Below the pieces are notes generated by a model. It had not been told where the DNA came from. It saw only the letters and a list, made by a program, of their open reading frames with translations, and ran no database searches. Source: Leucobacter chromiisoli (GTDB taxonomy: Bacteria > Actinomycetota > Actinomycetes > Actinomycetales > Microbacteriaceae). Taken from it: a stretch of 64,000 nucleotides of DNA. The translations under genes and the position numbers were made by a program. Below, one piece after another: positions 1 through 8,284 of the stretch. Numbering within the stretch: the first letter of the stretch is position 1; each line of letters starts with the position of its first letter. The stretch covers positions 1 through 64,000 of the forward strand of contig NZ_JAEHOH010000019.1 of assembly GCF_016522505.1 (NCBI RefSeq), read 5' to 3'.

Positions 1-93
1 GGCTCCCAGGAGATGACTGGGTTGATAGGCCAGATGTGGAAGCGCTGTAAGGTGTGGAGCTGACTGGTACTAATAAGCCGATGACTTGACTTC
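1..93 (+). rRNA. 23S ribosomal RNA, 3' end (partial)
   Basis: The first ~93 bases match the conserved 3' end of bacterial 23S rRNA, with the hallmark GGTACTAATAAGCCG near position 66 followed by the terminal helix strand. The gene starts before the window. The exact 3' end is approximate (about 90-97). It is followed by a spacer and the 5S gene, the usual 16S-23S-5S order. Confidence 0.93.
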
Positions 94-153
94 ATCCCGC
101 ATATTGGTGTGGGGCATGGGTGTCAGTTGTGTGTGTGTTCGCGTCCGCTTTGT

Positions 154-179
154 GGTTCTTGACGTATGGTCCAAGAACC
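154..179 (+). other. 23S-5S spacer stem-loop
   Basis: A perfect 8-bp inverted repeat, GGTTCTTG (154-161) and CAAGAACC (172-179), encloses a 10-base loop between the 23S and 5S genes. It is probably an rRNA processing stem. Downstream (192-231) lies a run of nine C, six T and then three GGGG blocks, which can pair or form G-rich structure. No gene is seen in the spacer (about 94-250). Confidence 0.5.
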
Positions 180-250
180 CTACCCATAACTCCCCCCCCC
201 TTTTTTGTGTTGGGGTGGTGGGGTGGTGGGGTGTTTGGTAGGTCAATAGT

Positions 251-367
251 GTTACGGTGGTTATAGCGTCAGGGAAACGCCCGGTGACATTCCGAACCCG
301 GAAGCTAAGGCTGACAGCGCCGATGGTACTGCACTCGGGAGGGTGTGGGAGAGTAGGACACCGCCGG
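251..367 (+). rRNA. rrf: 5S ribosomal RNA
   Basis: About 117 bases with the 5S hallmarks: GTTACGGTGG at the 5' end, the loop CCCGGTGACATTCCGAACCC, the GAAGCTAAG segment, and a 3' part ending GAGAGTAGGACACCGCCG that pairs back with the 5' end. It lies about 157 bases after the 23S end, in the same orientation. Ends are good to within a few bases. Confidence 0.95.
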
Positions 368-395
368 ACTCCTCGTAACGGAGATAGGGTCGTTG

Positions 396-448
396 ATCAG
401 GAAACAGGGGTGAGTGCCAGTGCTGGCGCTCACGGATCCCTTCCTGAT
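396..448 (+). terminator. rRNA operon terminator hairpin
   Basis: Two nested inverted repeats follow the 5S gene. The outer arms are ATCAGGAA (396-403) and TTCCTGAT (441-448). The inner arms are GTGAGTGCCAG (410-420) and CTGGCGCTCAC (423-433), with one G-T pair and a 2-base loop. It has no long U-tract, but position and stability fit the rRNA operon terminator. Confidence 0.65.
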
Positions 449-516
449 TGGCGGCCCTACTTCTGTTTGTACGCATTTTCTCCAGCGACACGCACAACGC
501 CCCGGGAGGCAGCAGC

Positions 517-2418
517 ATGAACGATCGTTCGACACGAGACGGCTCGGAAGGGCGCGACCCTCGCCGCTCGGACGACGATCGCTCCCGACGGCATCGGAGC
601 GGGGACCGAGGCTCCGACTCCTCGCGGCGCGGCGCCGACTCCAGGAGGGGCGGCCCGCAGTGGCGCGAGGAGGGAGGTCGGCGCGGAGAACGCGGTGGCG
701 ACCGCGGCGACTACGGAAACCGCCGCTCCGGGGACCGCCGCGAGGGGGACCGTCGCGACGGACGGAACGGCCGCGACGGAGATGATCGTCAGCAGCGTTT
801 CGATCGCGACGGTCGTCGCGGCTCTGGCCGGAGCGACAGTCGCGGGGCGGGTCGAGATGACCGTGGCTACGGTCGAAGCGACGACCGCGGACACCGGCGG
901 GACGAGAACCGCTCCTTCGGTCGGGACGAGAACCGCTCCTACGGTCGGGCCGAGAAGCGCTCCTACGGTCGGGACGACGACCGCGGGTACGGACGCGACA
1001 ACGCTCGGGGGCACGATCGCGATCGCCGTCCGCGGCGGGAGGACCGGGGTTTCGACCGGGACGATCGCGCCCCTCGTCGCGATCAGGATCGTGGAGATCG
1101 AGGCTCTCGACGTGACGTCAACCGAGACGACCGCCGGCCGCGTCGGGACTTCGACGCCGGCGGCGGACCGGAGCGACGCGAATCCACCCGCGATGACCGT
1201 CCCCAGCGGAGGTTCGGACAGGATGACCGTCGCCCGCGCCGGGACTTCGGCCGGGACGATCGCCCGCGCCGGGACGATCGCCCGCGCCGGGACTTCGACC
1301 GGGACGACCGCCCGCGTCGGGACTTCGGCCGCGAGGATCGCCCGCGCCGCGGCTTCGACCGCGACTACCGCGGCCGAGGCCAGGGCCGCGAGGGAGGCCG
1401 CGCGGACGGAGGGGAGCAGCGGCTCGGCCGCGGAGGCACCCGAGGCGCCGGTCGCAGCGACCGCGGTGGCCGCGACCGGGAGTTCACGGAGTCGGAGCGC
1501 CTCGCCCACGAGCTGCGCCCGGTTCGCTCGGAGCATCAGGACCCGGAGATCCCGGTGGATGTCCGCGCGAAGCACCTGCACCCCGCCGCGCGCAACGAGC
1601 TGAAGACCCTGCAGACGGATACCCAGGACCGGGTGGCCCGTCATCTCGCGATGGTGGCGCTGCTGATCGACTCCGATCCGGAACTCGCGCACCAGCACGC
1701 GCTCTCGGCCTCGCGCCGCGCCGGACGGATCCCGGTGGCCCGCGAGACCCTCGCGGTGACCGCCTATCGCATCGGGGACTACGCCCTCGCGCTGCGAGAA
1801 CTGCGCACCTATCGGCGCCTGTCGGGATCCGATGCCCATGTCGCGTTGATGGTGGACTGCGAGCGCGGTCTCGGGCGTCCTGAGAAGGCCCTCGAGACCG
1901 GCGTGGAGGCCGACCCCGCCTCCCTGGATTCCGAGCAGCGGGTGCAGCTCGCGATCGCGATGTCGGGGGCGAGGCTCGACCTCGGGCAGACGCAGCAGGC
2001 GCTGCTCGAGCTGGAGATCCCCGAGCTCGATCCGAAGCGCGCGTTCTCGTGGAGCCCCGACCTCTTCGCCGCGTACGCCACGGTGCTCGAGGATCTCGGC
2101 CGCGTCGACGAGGCCGCCGAGTGGCAGCGTCGTGCTGAGCAGGCGCAAGCGGCGCTCCAGGCGCACTACGGGGCCCACGACACCCTCGAGGTGTTCGAGG
2201 TGTTCGAGACGCCCGATGCCGGTTCCGCCGAGCTCGACGATCCGGAACCCGACGCCGCCGGGTCAGGTTCCGGCGAGGCCTTCGATGCGGAGAAGACGGA
2301 GTCGGTCGAGCCCGAGACGGCGGGGCAGGTCGAGCCCGGGGCCGCGGAAACGGGCGAGAACGCCGGAGAGAGCGACGCTGGGGGCGGGACCGACGCGGAC
2401 GAGACGCGGGAGGCGTAG
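517..2418 (+). CDS. TPR-containing protein with long Arg/Asp/Gly-rich N-terminus
   Basis: 633 residues. Residues ~1-330 are low complexity, dominated by R, D and G, with repeated units such as RPRRDFGRDDRPRRD; this part is probably disordered and RNA- or ribosome-associated by analogy with RG/RD-rich proteins. Residues ~340-540 form helical tetratricopeptide-like repeats (for example the ALALRELRTYRR region). The last ~80 residues are acidic. The start chosen is ATG 517 with GGGAGG at 504-509; a TTG at 448 is in frame but has no ribosome site and lies by the terminator. The stop abuts the start of the HAD gene, so they probably form one operon. Exact role unknown. Confidence 0.8.
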   Translation: MNDRSTRDGSEGRDPRRSDDDRSRRHRSGDRGSDSSRRGADSRRGGPQWREEGGRRGERGGDRGDYGNRRSGDRREGDRRDGRNGRDGDDRQQRFDRDGRRGSGRSDSRGAGRDDRGYGRSDDRGHRRDENRSFGRDENRSYGRAEKRSYGRDDDRGYGRDNARGHDRDRRPRREDRGFDRDDRAPRRDQDRGDRGSRRDVNRDDRRPRRDFDAGGGPERRESTRDDRPQRRFGQDDRRPRRDFGRDDRPRRDDRPRRDFDRDDRPRRDFGREDRPRRGFDRDYRGRGQGREGGRADGGEQRLGRGGTRGAGRSDRGGRDREFTESERLAHELRPVRSEHQDPEIPVDVRAKHLHPAARNELKTLQTDTQDRVARHLAMVALLIDSDPELAHQHALSASRRAGRIPVARETLAVTAYRIGDYALALRELRTYRRLSGSDAHVALMVDCERGLGRPEKALETGVEADPASLDSEQRVQLAIAMSGARLDLGQTQQALLELEIPELDPKRAFSWSPDLFAAYATVLEDLGRVDEAAEWQRRAEQAQAALQAHYGAHDTLEVFEVFETPDAGSAELDDPEPDAAGSGSGEAFDAEKTESVEPETAGQVEPGAAETGENAGESDAGGGTDADETREA

Positions 2419-3468
2419 ATGGGGCTGTTCGGTGCACGGGGGACCCGGCTCGGGCCGGCGCCCCTCGAGGGTCGCGAGCTGCTGCTCGCCGACCTCGACG
2501 GAGTGGTCTACAAAGGGCCCGGGGCGATTCCGGGGGCGGTCGAGAGCCTGAACCTCGCGTCCACCCGGGCCCGGCTCGGCTACATCACGAACAACGCCTC
2601 GCGCACCGATGCCCAGGTCGCCGATCACCTGCGCGGTCTCGGCCTGTCGCCGGCCACCTCCGACGTCGTCACCTCGCCCCAGGCGGCCGTCGCGCTGCTG
2701 GCGCAGACGGTGCCGGCGGGGTCGAGGGTGCTGGTCGTCGGCGGCGACGGGCTCGTCGACGAGCTGGCGAAGGCCGGCTTCGAGGCGACCCGGAGCGCCG
2801 ACGACGGCCCGGCGGCGGTGATCCAGGGCTTCGCGCCGCACGTGGGGTGGGAGCACCTCGCCGAGGCCGCCTTCGCACTGGCGGAGCGCCCGGGCGAGGA
2901 ACCGCTGCCCTGGATCGCGACCAACACCGACTGGACGATCCCGGTCGCCCGCGGCCTCGCGCCCGGCAACGGCACGCTCGTGTCGGCGGTGCACACCGCC
3001 GTGCAGCGCCTGCCGGTGTTCGCGGGCAAGCCCGAGCCGGCCATCTACGAGACGGCATTCGAGCGCTTCGGCACGCGCAACGCGCTGATGCTCGGCGACC
3101 GTCTCGACACCGACATCAAGGGCGCCCGCGCGGCCGGCATCCCGTCGCTGCAGGTGCTGACCGGCGTCGACCGGCCCAAGCAGCTCGTCGCCGCTTCGCA
3201 GGACATGCGGCCCGACTACATCGTCGCCGACCTCTCCGGGCTGCACGAGCCGTACCCGACCACCGAGTTCGCGAAGGACGGCACGGCGAAGGTGGGATCG
3301 GCCCGGGTGCGCATGGACGGTCACATCGTGCGCATCGTGGCCGAGGGCGACTCGGAGATCGATCTGCTGCGCGCCGGTTGCGCGGCGATCTGGGCATCGG
3401 GTCTCGCGATCTACGGCCTCAAGGTCCCCGAGCTGCTCTACGCGGACCACTGGCGCGCCGACGCCTGA
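2419..3468 (+). CDS. HAD-IIA family (NagD-like) phosphatase
   Basis: 349 residues. The N-terminal motif I is LLADLDGVVYKG (about residues 22-33), the aspartate nucleophile DxD form of HAD phosphohydrolases. The TNNAS motif II and a C-terminal GDRLDTDIKGA metal-binding motif follow. The order and length fit the NagD/PGP class IIA family, which dephosphorylates small phosphometabolites; the substrate cannot be read from the sequence. The ATG follows the TPR gene's stop with no gap. In related actinobacteria this gene usually lies directly before the small protein and tlyA, which here start 7.4 kb later. Confidence 0.88.
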   Translation: MGLFGARGTRLGPAPLEGRELLLADLDGVVYKGPGAIPGAVESLNLASTRARLGYITNNASRTDAQVADHLRGLGLSPATSDVVTSPQAAVALLAQTVPAGSRVLVVGGDGLVDELAKAGFEATRSADDGPAAVIQGFAPHVGWEHLAEAAFALAERPGEEPLPWIATNTDWTIPVARGLAPGNGTLVSAVHTAVQRLPVFAGKPEPAIYETAFERFGTRNALMLGDRLDTDIKGARAAGIPSLQVLTGVDRPKQLVAASQDMRPDYIVADLSGLHEPYPTTEFAKDGTAKVGSARVRMDGHIVRIVAEGDSEIDLLRAGCAAIWASGLAIYGLKVPELLYADHWRADA

Positions 3469-3595
3469 CGGCTCCACCGGCGCCTCGACGCCGCGTCGGC
3501 GGACGCGCCGATCCCGGGTCGCCCGCGGCGGCGCCAGAGGTCTCGGCGCCGCTCTCGCGTCACTAATAAGTCTGCTCTGTTCTGAATTTGCGTCG

Positions 3596-3614
3596 TAATA
3601 AATATGCTTTATTA
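3596..3614. promoter_or_regulatory. AT-rich palindrome upstream of the transport cassette
   Basis: TAATAAA (3596-3602), spacer TATGC, TTTATTA (3608-3614): a perfect 7-5-7 inverted repeat in an otherwise GC-rich genome, 30 bases before the GTG of the kinase gene. It is a good operator candidate for the FadR-type regulator encoded at the far end of the same cassette. No run of T follows it, so a terminator is unlikely. Confidence 0.5.
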
Positions 3615-3643
3615 TTGACTCGGACAACGCAGAGAGGCATGGA

Positions 3644-4183
3644 GTGGCACAGTCGCCAGTGATCGTTATGGGAGTGTCGGGCGCCGGCAAGACGACGGTG
3701 GGCTCCGCCCTCGCCGCCGAGCGGAGGCGCCCCTTCATCGACGCCGACGACCTGCACCCCAGCGAGAACCGCAGGAAGATGGAGAGCGGGATCCCGCTCG
3801 ACGACCTCGACCGCGGGCCGTGGATCAGCGCGGTGGGCGCCGAGATCGCCCGTCTCTCGGGTGAGGGCGCCGCCCCCGTGGTCGCGTGCTCAGCGCTCAA
3901 GGCCGCGTACCGCGAGGCGCTTCGCGAGTTCCACCCCCGCCTCGCCTTCGTGTACCTCGAGGGGAAGCGGGAGACCCTCGAGGAACGGCTCGGCACCCGC
4001 GAGCACGAGTACATGCCGTCGAGCCTGCTGGTCTCGCAGCTCGAGACGCTCGAGCCCCCGCTCGGAGAGGAACGGGTGCTCGGCGTCGACATCCGCCACG
4101 ACGTGTCCGCCATCGTCGAGCGGGCGGCGGAGTGGCTGGCGAGACTCGAAGACGAGAACACACCCCTGGAGAGGACGATATGA
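3644..4183 (+). CDS. gntK: Gluconokinase-family kinase
   Basis: 179 residues, full length for the GntK/IdnK family, which phosphorylates D-gluconate to 6-phosphogluconate with ATP. Walker A GVSGAGKTTVG lies at residues ~10-20, and the family signature FIDADDLHPSENRRKM at ~31-46. GTG 3644 is chosen because AGAGAGG lies 6 bases upstream (3631-3637). Its stop overlaps the ABC ATPase start (ATGA), so the two are translationally coupled. A kinase heading a polyamine-type transporter operon is unusual, so the true substrate may be a polyhydroxylated or amino compound brought in by this transporter. Confidence 0.85.
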   Translation: MAQSPVIVMGVSGAGKTTVGSALAAERRRPFIDADDLHPSENRRKMESGIPLDDLDRGPWISAVGAEIARLSGEGAAPVVACSALKAAYREALREFHPRLAFVYLEGKRETLEERLGTREHEYMPSSLLVSQLETLEPPLGEERVLGVDIRHDVSAIVERAAEWLARLEDENTPLERTI

Positions 4184-5274
4184 ACCGGAACGCTCAGAAG
4201 GGCTCGGCGCTGACGCTGCGCGGAGTGACGAAGGAGTTCAACGGGGTCGCCGTCGTGGACGGGCTGGATCTCGAACTGCGCGCCGGGGAGTTCGTGTCTC
4301 TGCTGGGGCCCTCGGGTTGCGGGAAGACGACGACGCTCCGCATGATCGCGGGATTCGAGCGGGTCGACGGCGGCGGCATCTTCCTCGACGACGACGAGAT
4401 CACGGGACTGCCGGCGAACAAGCGCGAGATCAACACGGTCTTCCAGTCCTACGCCCTGTTCCCCCACCTCACGGTCGCGGCCAACATCGCCTACGGACTC
4501 CGTCAGCGACGCGTCCCGAAGGCCGAGCTCGCCGAGCGGGTGGGCGACGCCCTCGCCCTCGTCCGCCTCCAGAGCTTCGCGGATCGCAAGCCCGCGCAGC
4601 TCTCGGGCGGTCAGCAGCAGCGCGTGGCGCTCGCGCGAGCGCTCGTCAACCGGCCTCGGGTCCTGCTGCTCGACGAGCCCCTGGCCGCCCTCGACCGGCA
4701 GCTCCGCGAGGAGGTGCAGATCGAACTGCGCCTCATCCAGAACCGGCTGAAGACCACGTTCCTCTTCGTGACCCACGATCAGCACGAGGCCCTCGCCATG
4801 AGCGATCGCGTGGCGATCATGAACGGCGGCCGCATCGAGCAGCTCGCCGACCCGGAGACCGTCTACGCCCGTCCCCGCACCCGCTTCGTAGCCGGCTTCG
4901 TCGGGCAGCAGAACTTCTTCGAGGGGATCGAGCGGCTGGGCGCGGGCGACTACCGCTCCGCAGACGGCATCGGCATCTCCTCGCAGGCCGCGGTGGCCGA
5001 GGCGGCGACGGCCGCGATCCGCCCCGAAGCGGTGCGGCTCTCGGCCGACAGCGCGCACGCCGCGCATGCCGCGGCCGCGGCCAACCAGGTCGGCGGCGTG
5101 GTCGAGGCCGTGAACTACCTCGGCGACGCGCGGCAGTACGTCGTCAGGACCGAGGCGGATCGCCTGCTGCTGGTGCGCAGCGCGACCTCGGCCCAGCCGA
5201 GCGGCTTCGCGCCGGGCGACCGCGTCCGCGCCTCGTGGCGCGCCGAGGACGTCGCCCTGTTCCCGAACACCTGA
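4180..5274 (+). CDS. potA: Polyamine-type ABC transporter ATP-binding protein
   Basis: 364 residues. Walker A GPSGCGKTT (~45-53), Q-loop in NTVFQSYALF, signature LSGGQQQRVALARAL (~143-157), Walker B VLLLDEPLAALD and switch His in THDQHEA are all intact. A C-terminal TOBE-like region follows from ~280. This is the PotA/CysA-type subgroup that energises import of spermidine/putrescine or similar cations. It overlaps gntK by 4 bases and is followed 45 bases later by the binding-protein gene, then two permeases, giving a complete importer. Substrate specificity is assigned by family only. Confidence 0.9.
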   Translation: MNRNAQKGSALTLRGVTKEFNGVAVVDGLDLELRAGEFVSLLGPSGCGKTTTLRMIAGFERVDGGGIFLDDDEITGLPANKREINTVFQSYALFPHLTVAANIAYGLRQRRVPKAELAERVGDALALVRLQSFADRKPAQLSGGQQQRVALARALVNRPRVLLLDEPLAALDRQLREEVQIELRLIQNRLKTTFLFVTHDQHEALAMSDRVAIMNGGRIEQLADPETVYARPRTRFVAGFVGQQNFFEGIERLGAGDYRSADGIGISSQAAVAEAATAAIRPEAVRLSADSAHAAHAAAAANQVGGVVEAVNYLGDARQYVVRTEADRLLLVRSATSAQPSGFAPGDRVRASWRAEDVALFPNT

Positions 5275-5319
5275 AGACCCGCATAACTCTCAACCGTGAT
5301 TGTCAAAGGAGCGCACGAC

Positions 5320-6459
5320 ATGGAACGACACTCGATCCCACGCATTCTCATCCCGAGCTCGAGCGAGGGGCGCGTCACCCGACGCCTCTTCCTCGGCGGT
5401 GTCCTCGGAGCGGGAGCGGCGGCCGCGCTGGCGGCCTGCGCCCCGGCGGGCAAGAGCGACGGCGGAGGCGGCGGCGACCTCCGGGTCTACTCCTGGTCGG
5501 AGTACGACGACCCCGAGAACCTCGACGGCTTCACGACGAAGCAGGTGCTGGTCGACTCCTACTCCTCCAACGAGGAGATGATCTCGAAGCTGGTCGCCGC
5601 CCGCGGCACGAGCGGCTACGACATCGTCATCCCGACCGGCGTCTTCATCCCGCAGATGGCCGAGAACGAGCTGCTCGAGGAGCTCGACCTGAGCAGGCTC
5701 ACGAACTTCGAGAAGCTGAACCCCGCCTTCCGCGGGCAGGCCTGGGACCCCGACAACACGTACTCGGTCTGCAAGTTCTGGGGCACGACGGGCTTCGCGT
5801 ACGACACCCAGGTGATCCAGCGCGAGCTGACCTCGTGGGAGGATTTCGTCGACGCCGTCAAGAACGAGGCGAGCGGGCGCACCGCGCTCTCGGACGACCC
5901 CGGTGAGATCTGCGCGATCCTGCCGTTCATCAAGGGATGGAACCAGAGCACGCAGGATCCCGCGGAGCTCGAGCAGATCCGCACCTTCCTGGTCGACGAG
6001 CTCGCTCCGCACATCTCCGCGTTCGACTCGGCGCCCGGCGGCGGGGCGATCCCGCAGGGCTCCCAGGCCCTCGTGCACACCTGGAACGGCGAGGCGCGAC
6101 GCGGCATCCTCGCCAGCCCGGATCCGGATCGCTGGAAGTGGGTGCTGCCGACCCCCGAGACCAACCTGTGGATGGACAACTGGGCGATCGTGAAGGGCGC
6201 GGAGAACATCGACGCCGCGTACGAGTTCATCGACTACTCGCTCGCGCCGGAGGCGGCTCTGCTGAACACCGAGTACGTCGGGTACGGCACCGGCATCGAC
6301 GGCACCGAGGAGGCGGCGCGCGAGGCCGGCGTCGAGCGCCTCGAGATGATCTTCCCGACCGAGGAGGAGACCCAGCGGATGTACACGGGAGAGATCAACG
6401 AGGCCCAGCAGGTCCGTATGGAGATCGTCGCCGAGATGAAGGCGCGCGCGGGGGCGTAG
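5320..6459 (+). CDS. potD: Polyamine-type ABC transporter substrate-binding lipoprotein
   Basis: 379 residues. The N-terminus has a twin-arginine motif (TRRLFLGG, ~20-27), a hydrophobic stretch and the lipobox ALAAC with Cys40, indicating a Tat-exported lipoprotein anchored outside the membrane. The mature part begins LRVYSWSEYDDPENL, typical of the PotD/PotF cluster of periplasmic-binding proteins. ATG 5320 is chosen because AAAGGAG (5305-5311) is correctly spaced; an upstream in-frame GTG at 5296 would remove that site. It is the extracytoplasmic ligand receptor for the adjacent ATPase and permeases. Confidence 0.88.
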   Translation: MERHSIPRILIPSSSEGRVTRRLFLGGVLGAGAAAALAACAPAGKSDGGGGGDLRVYSWSEYDDPENLDGFTTKQVLVDSYSSNEEMISKLVAARGTSGYDIVIPTGVFIPQMAENELLEELDLSRLTNFEKLNPAFRGQAWDPDNTYSVCKFWGTTGFAYDTQVIQRELTSWEDFVDAVKNEASGRTALSDDPGEICAILPFIKGWNQSTQDPAELEQIRTFLVDELAPHISAFDSAPGGGAIPQGSQALVHTWNGEARRGILASPDPDRWKWVLPTPETNLWMDNWAIVKGAENIDAAYEFIDYSLAPEAALLNTEYVGYGTGIDGTEEAAREAGVERLEMIFPTEEETQRMYTGEINEAQQVRMEIVAEMKARAGA

Positions 6460-6463
6460 GGGA

Positions 6464-7411
6464 GTGGCACGCACGAACACCGGCGGAAGGCAGCGGGGGC
6501 TCTCGACGCTGCTCTCCGTTCCCGGCGCGCTCTGGATGGCGCTCTTCTTCCTGACCCCGATCGTCGTGGTGATCTGGTACAGCTTCGGCAGCAAGCCCGA
6601 CCTCTACCGCACCCACTCCAACGACGTCCTGTCGCTCGACCGGTACGGTGAGGTGCTGAGCGGGGCCTTCCTGCAGACCTTCGTCAACACCCTGCAGATC
6701 GCGGCCATCGGCACGCTGTTCTGCGTGGTCATCGCCGTGCCGTTCTGCTACTGGCTCGCCGTCAAGGTCGCGCCGCGCTGGCGCTACGCCGTGCTCGCCC
6801 TGGTGCTCGTGCCCTACTGGACGAACTTCCTGATCCGCACGATCGGATGGCAGGTGCTGCTCGCGCCCGAGGGGCCGATCACCCAGGTGCTCAGGCAGCT
6901 GGGACTGGTCGACCCGGCCTTCTCCATGCTCTACACCCGAGGAGCGGTGCAGCTGGGCGTCATCTACAACTATCTCCCCCTGATGATCCTGCCGATATTC
7001 GTCGCCATGGAGCGGCTCTCGCCCGCACTGCGGGAGGCCAGCAAGGATCTCGGCGCCGGCCGGTGGGCGACGTTCCGGCAGGTCACCCTGCCGCTGGCGA
7101 GGCCGGGCATCGTCTCGGGCATGCTGCTCGTCTTCATCCCGCTCATGGGCGACTACATCACGGCTCAGGTGCTCGGCGGCGCCAAGGGGAACATGGTCGG
7201 GCAGATGATCGCCGGGCAGTTCCAGCAGGGCCAGAACTGGGCGCTGGGGTCGGCGATGTCGGTCGTGCTCATCCTGAGCACGATGCTGAGCATCGCGCTC
7301 GTGGCCGCGGCGGGCGTCGCAGCCGGCGCGATCCTGCGGCGTCGGAACCGGGTGGCGACCGTCGCACCGGAGCCGCAGGCCGCCCCGATGCGGAAGGAGG
7401 TGCCGGCATGA
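6464..7411 (+). CDS. potB: Polyamine-type ABC transporter permease (PotB-like)
   Basis: 315 residues with about six hydrophobic membrane segments. The EAA loop that docks the ATPase is visible as EASKDLGAGRWATFRQVTLP (~204-223). The GTG at 6464 follows the binding-protein stop by 4 bases with GGGGA just before it. Its stop overlaps the next permease start (ATGA). Family knowledge: PotB and PotC form the heterodimeric channel of spermidine/putrescine importers. Confidence 0.88.
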   Translation: MARTNTGGRQRGLSTLLSVPGALWMALFFLTPIVVVIWYSFGSKPDLYRTHSNDVLSLDRYGEVLSGAFLQTFVNTLQIAAIGTLFCVVIAVPFCYWLAVKVAPRWRYAVLALVLVPYWTNFLIRTIGWQVLLAPEGPITQVLRQLGLVDPAFSMLYTRGAVQLGVIYNYLPLMILPIFVAMERLSPALREASKDLGAGRWATFRQVTLPLARPGIVSGMLLVFIPLMGDYITAQVLGGAKGNMVGQMIAGQFQQGQNWALGSAMSVVLILSTMLSIALVAAAGVAAGAILRRRNRVATVAPEPQAAPMRKEVPA

Positions 7412-8262
7412 GCGCTGCGAAGCCGCACCGGAACAGGGGCGATGCGGCGCTCGGGGTCTGGGGAGTGCTCGTGCTCCTCTTCCTGTTCGCGCCGCTCATC
7501 GTCATCGTCGTCTACTCGTTCAACACCGGGCGCCTGCTGGGCGCGTGGGAGGGCGCCGGGCCGGATGCCTACATCGCGGCGTTCAACTCGAGCCCCATCG
7601 TGAGCGCCGTGCTGGTCTCGCTGCGGGCGAGCGTGGTCGCGACCGCCCTCGCGGTGCTGCTCGGCTCCACCCTCGGCATCGGCCTCGGCCTGCGGACGGG
7701 CGGGTTCAGTTCGGCACTCATGGCGGTGCTCGGCATGGTGCTCGTGACCCCCGAGATCGTGCAGGCGGTCTCGTTGATGCCGTGGCTCACCTCGCTGACG
7801 GTCGACTGGGGCGTCGCCCTCTTCGGCGACGGGATCCTCCGTCTCGCGATCGGCCACTCGCTCTTCGCGTCGGCCATCGTGTCCTTCCTCGTGCGGGGCC
7901 GCGTGCGATCGCTCGATCCGGCCCTGTTCGAGGCCGCCGAGGATCTGTACGCCTCGCGGTGGAACAGCTTCCGGCAGATCCTGCTGCCCCAGCTCACGCC
8001 CGCGGTCGCGGCGGGCGGGCTCATGGCCTTCACGCTGAGCCTCGACAACACGATCATCTCGGCCTTCGTGCAGGTGACGGGGAGCACCCCGTGGCCGGTC
8101 TACGTGCTGAGCTCGCTGCGCTCCGGGCTGCGCCCCGAGCTCGCGGCCATGGCAACCGTCATGCTCGTGGCGACGCTGGTGCTGCTCGCCGTCGCGGCCC
8201 TGATCCTGCGTCGCGGAGGCTCCTCGAAGAGCCTCGCCCACGCGCTCGTGGAAAACCCGTAG
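7408..8262 (+). CDS. potC: Polyamine-type ABC transporter permease (PotC-like)
   Basis: 284 residues and about six membrane segments. The EAA-type cytoplasmic loop is seen as EAAEDLYASRWNSFRQILLP (~175-194). It pairs with the preceding permease, with which it overlaps by 4 bases. The next gene starts 22 bases downstream, so the transporter and the amidohydrolase are probably co-transcribed. Confidence 0.88.
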   Translation: MSAAKPHRNRGDAALGVWGVLVLLFLFAPLIVIVVYSFNTGRLLGAWEGAGPDAYIAAFNSSPIVSAVLVSLRASVVATALAVLLGSTLGIGLGLRTGGFSSALMAVLGMVLVTPEIVQAVSLMPWLTSLTVDWGVALFGDGILRLAIGHSLFASAIVSFLVRGRVRSLDPALFEAAEDLYASRWNSFRQILLPQLTPAVAAGGLMAFTLSLDNTIISAFVQVTGSTPWPVYVLSSLRSGLRPELAAMATVMLVATLVLLAVAALILRRGGSSKSLAHALVENP

Positions 8263-8284
8263 TCCCGTTCCTGAGGAGTCCCCC

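Noticed and set aside
457-2178. Long reverse-strand open frame opposite the TPR gene
   Set aside because: It mirrors the Arg/Asp-rich repeat of the real gene; high GC removes stop codons. No domain or ribosome site.
2263-5067. Very long reverse-strand open frame (over 900 codons) opposite HAD, gntK and potA
   Set aside because: Three well-supported genes lie on the other strand; the translation is low complexity without motifs.
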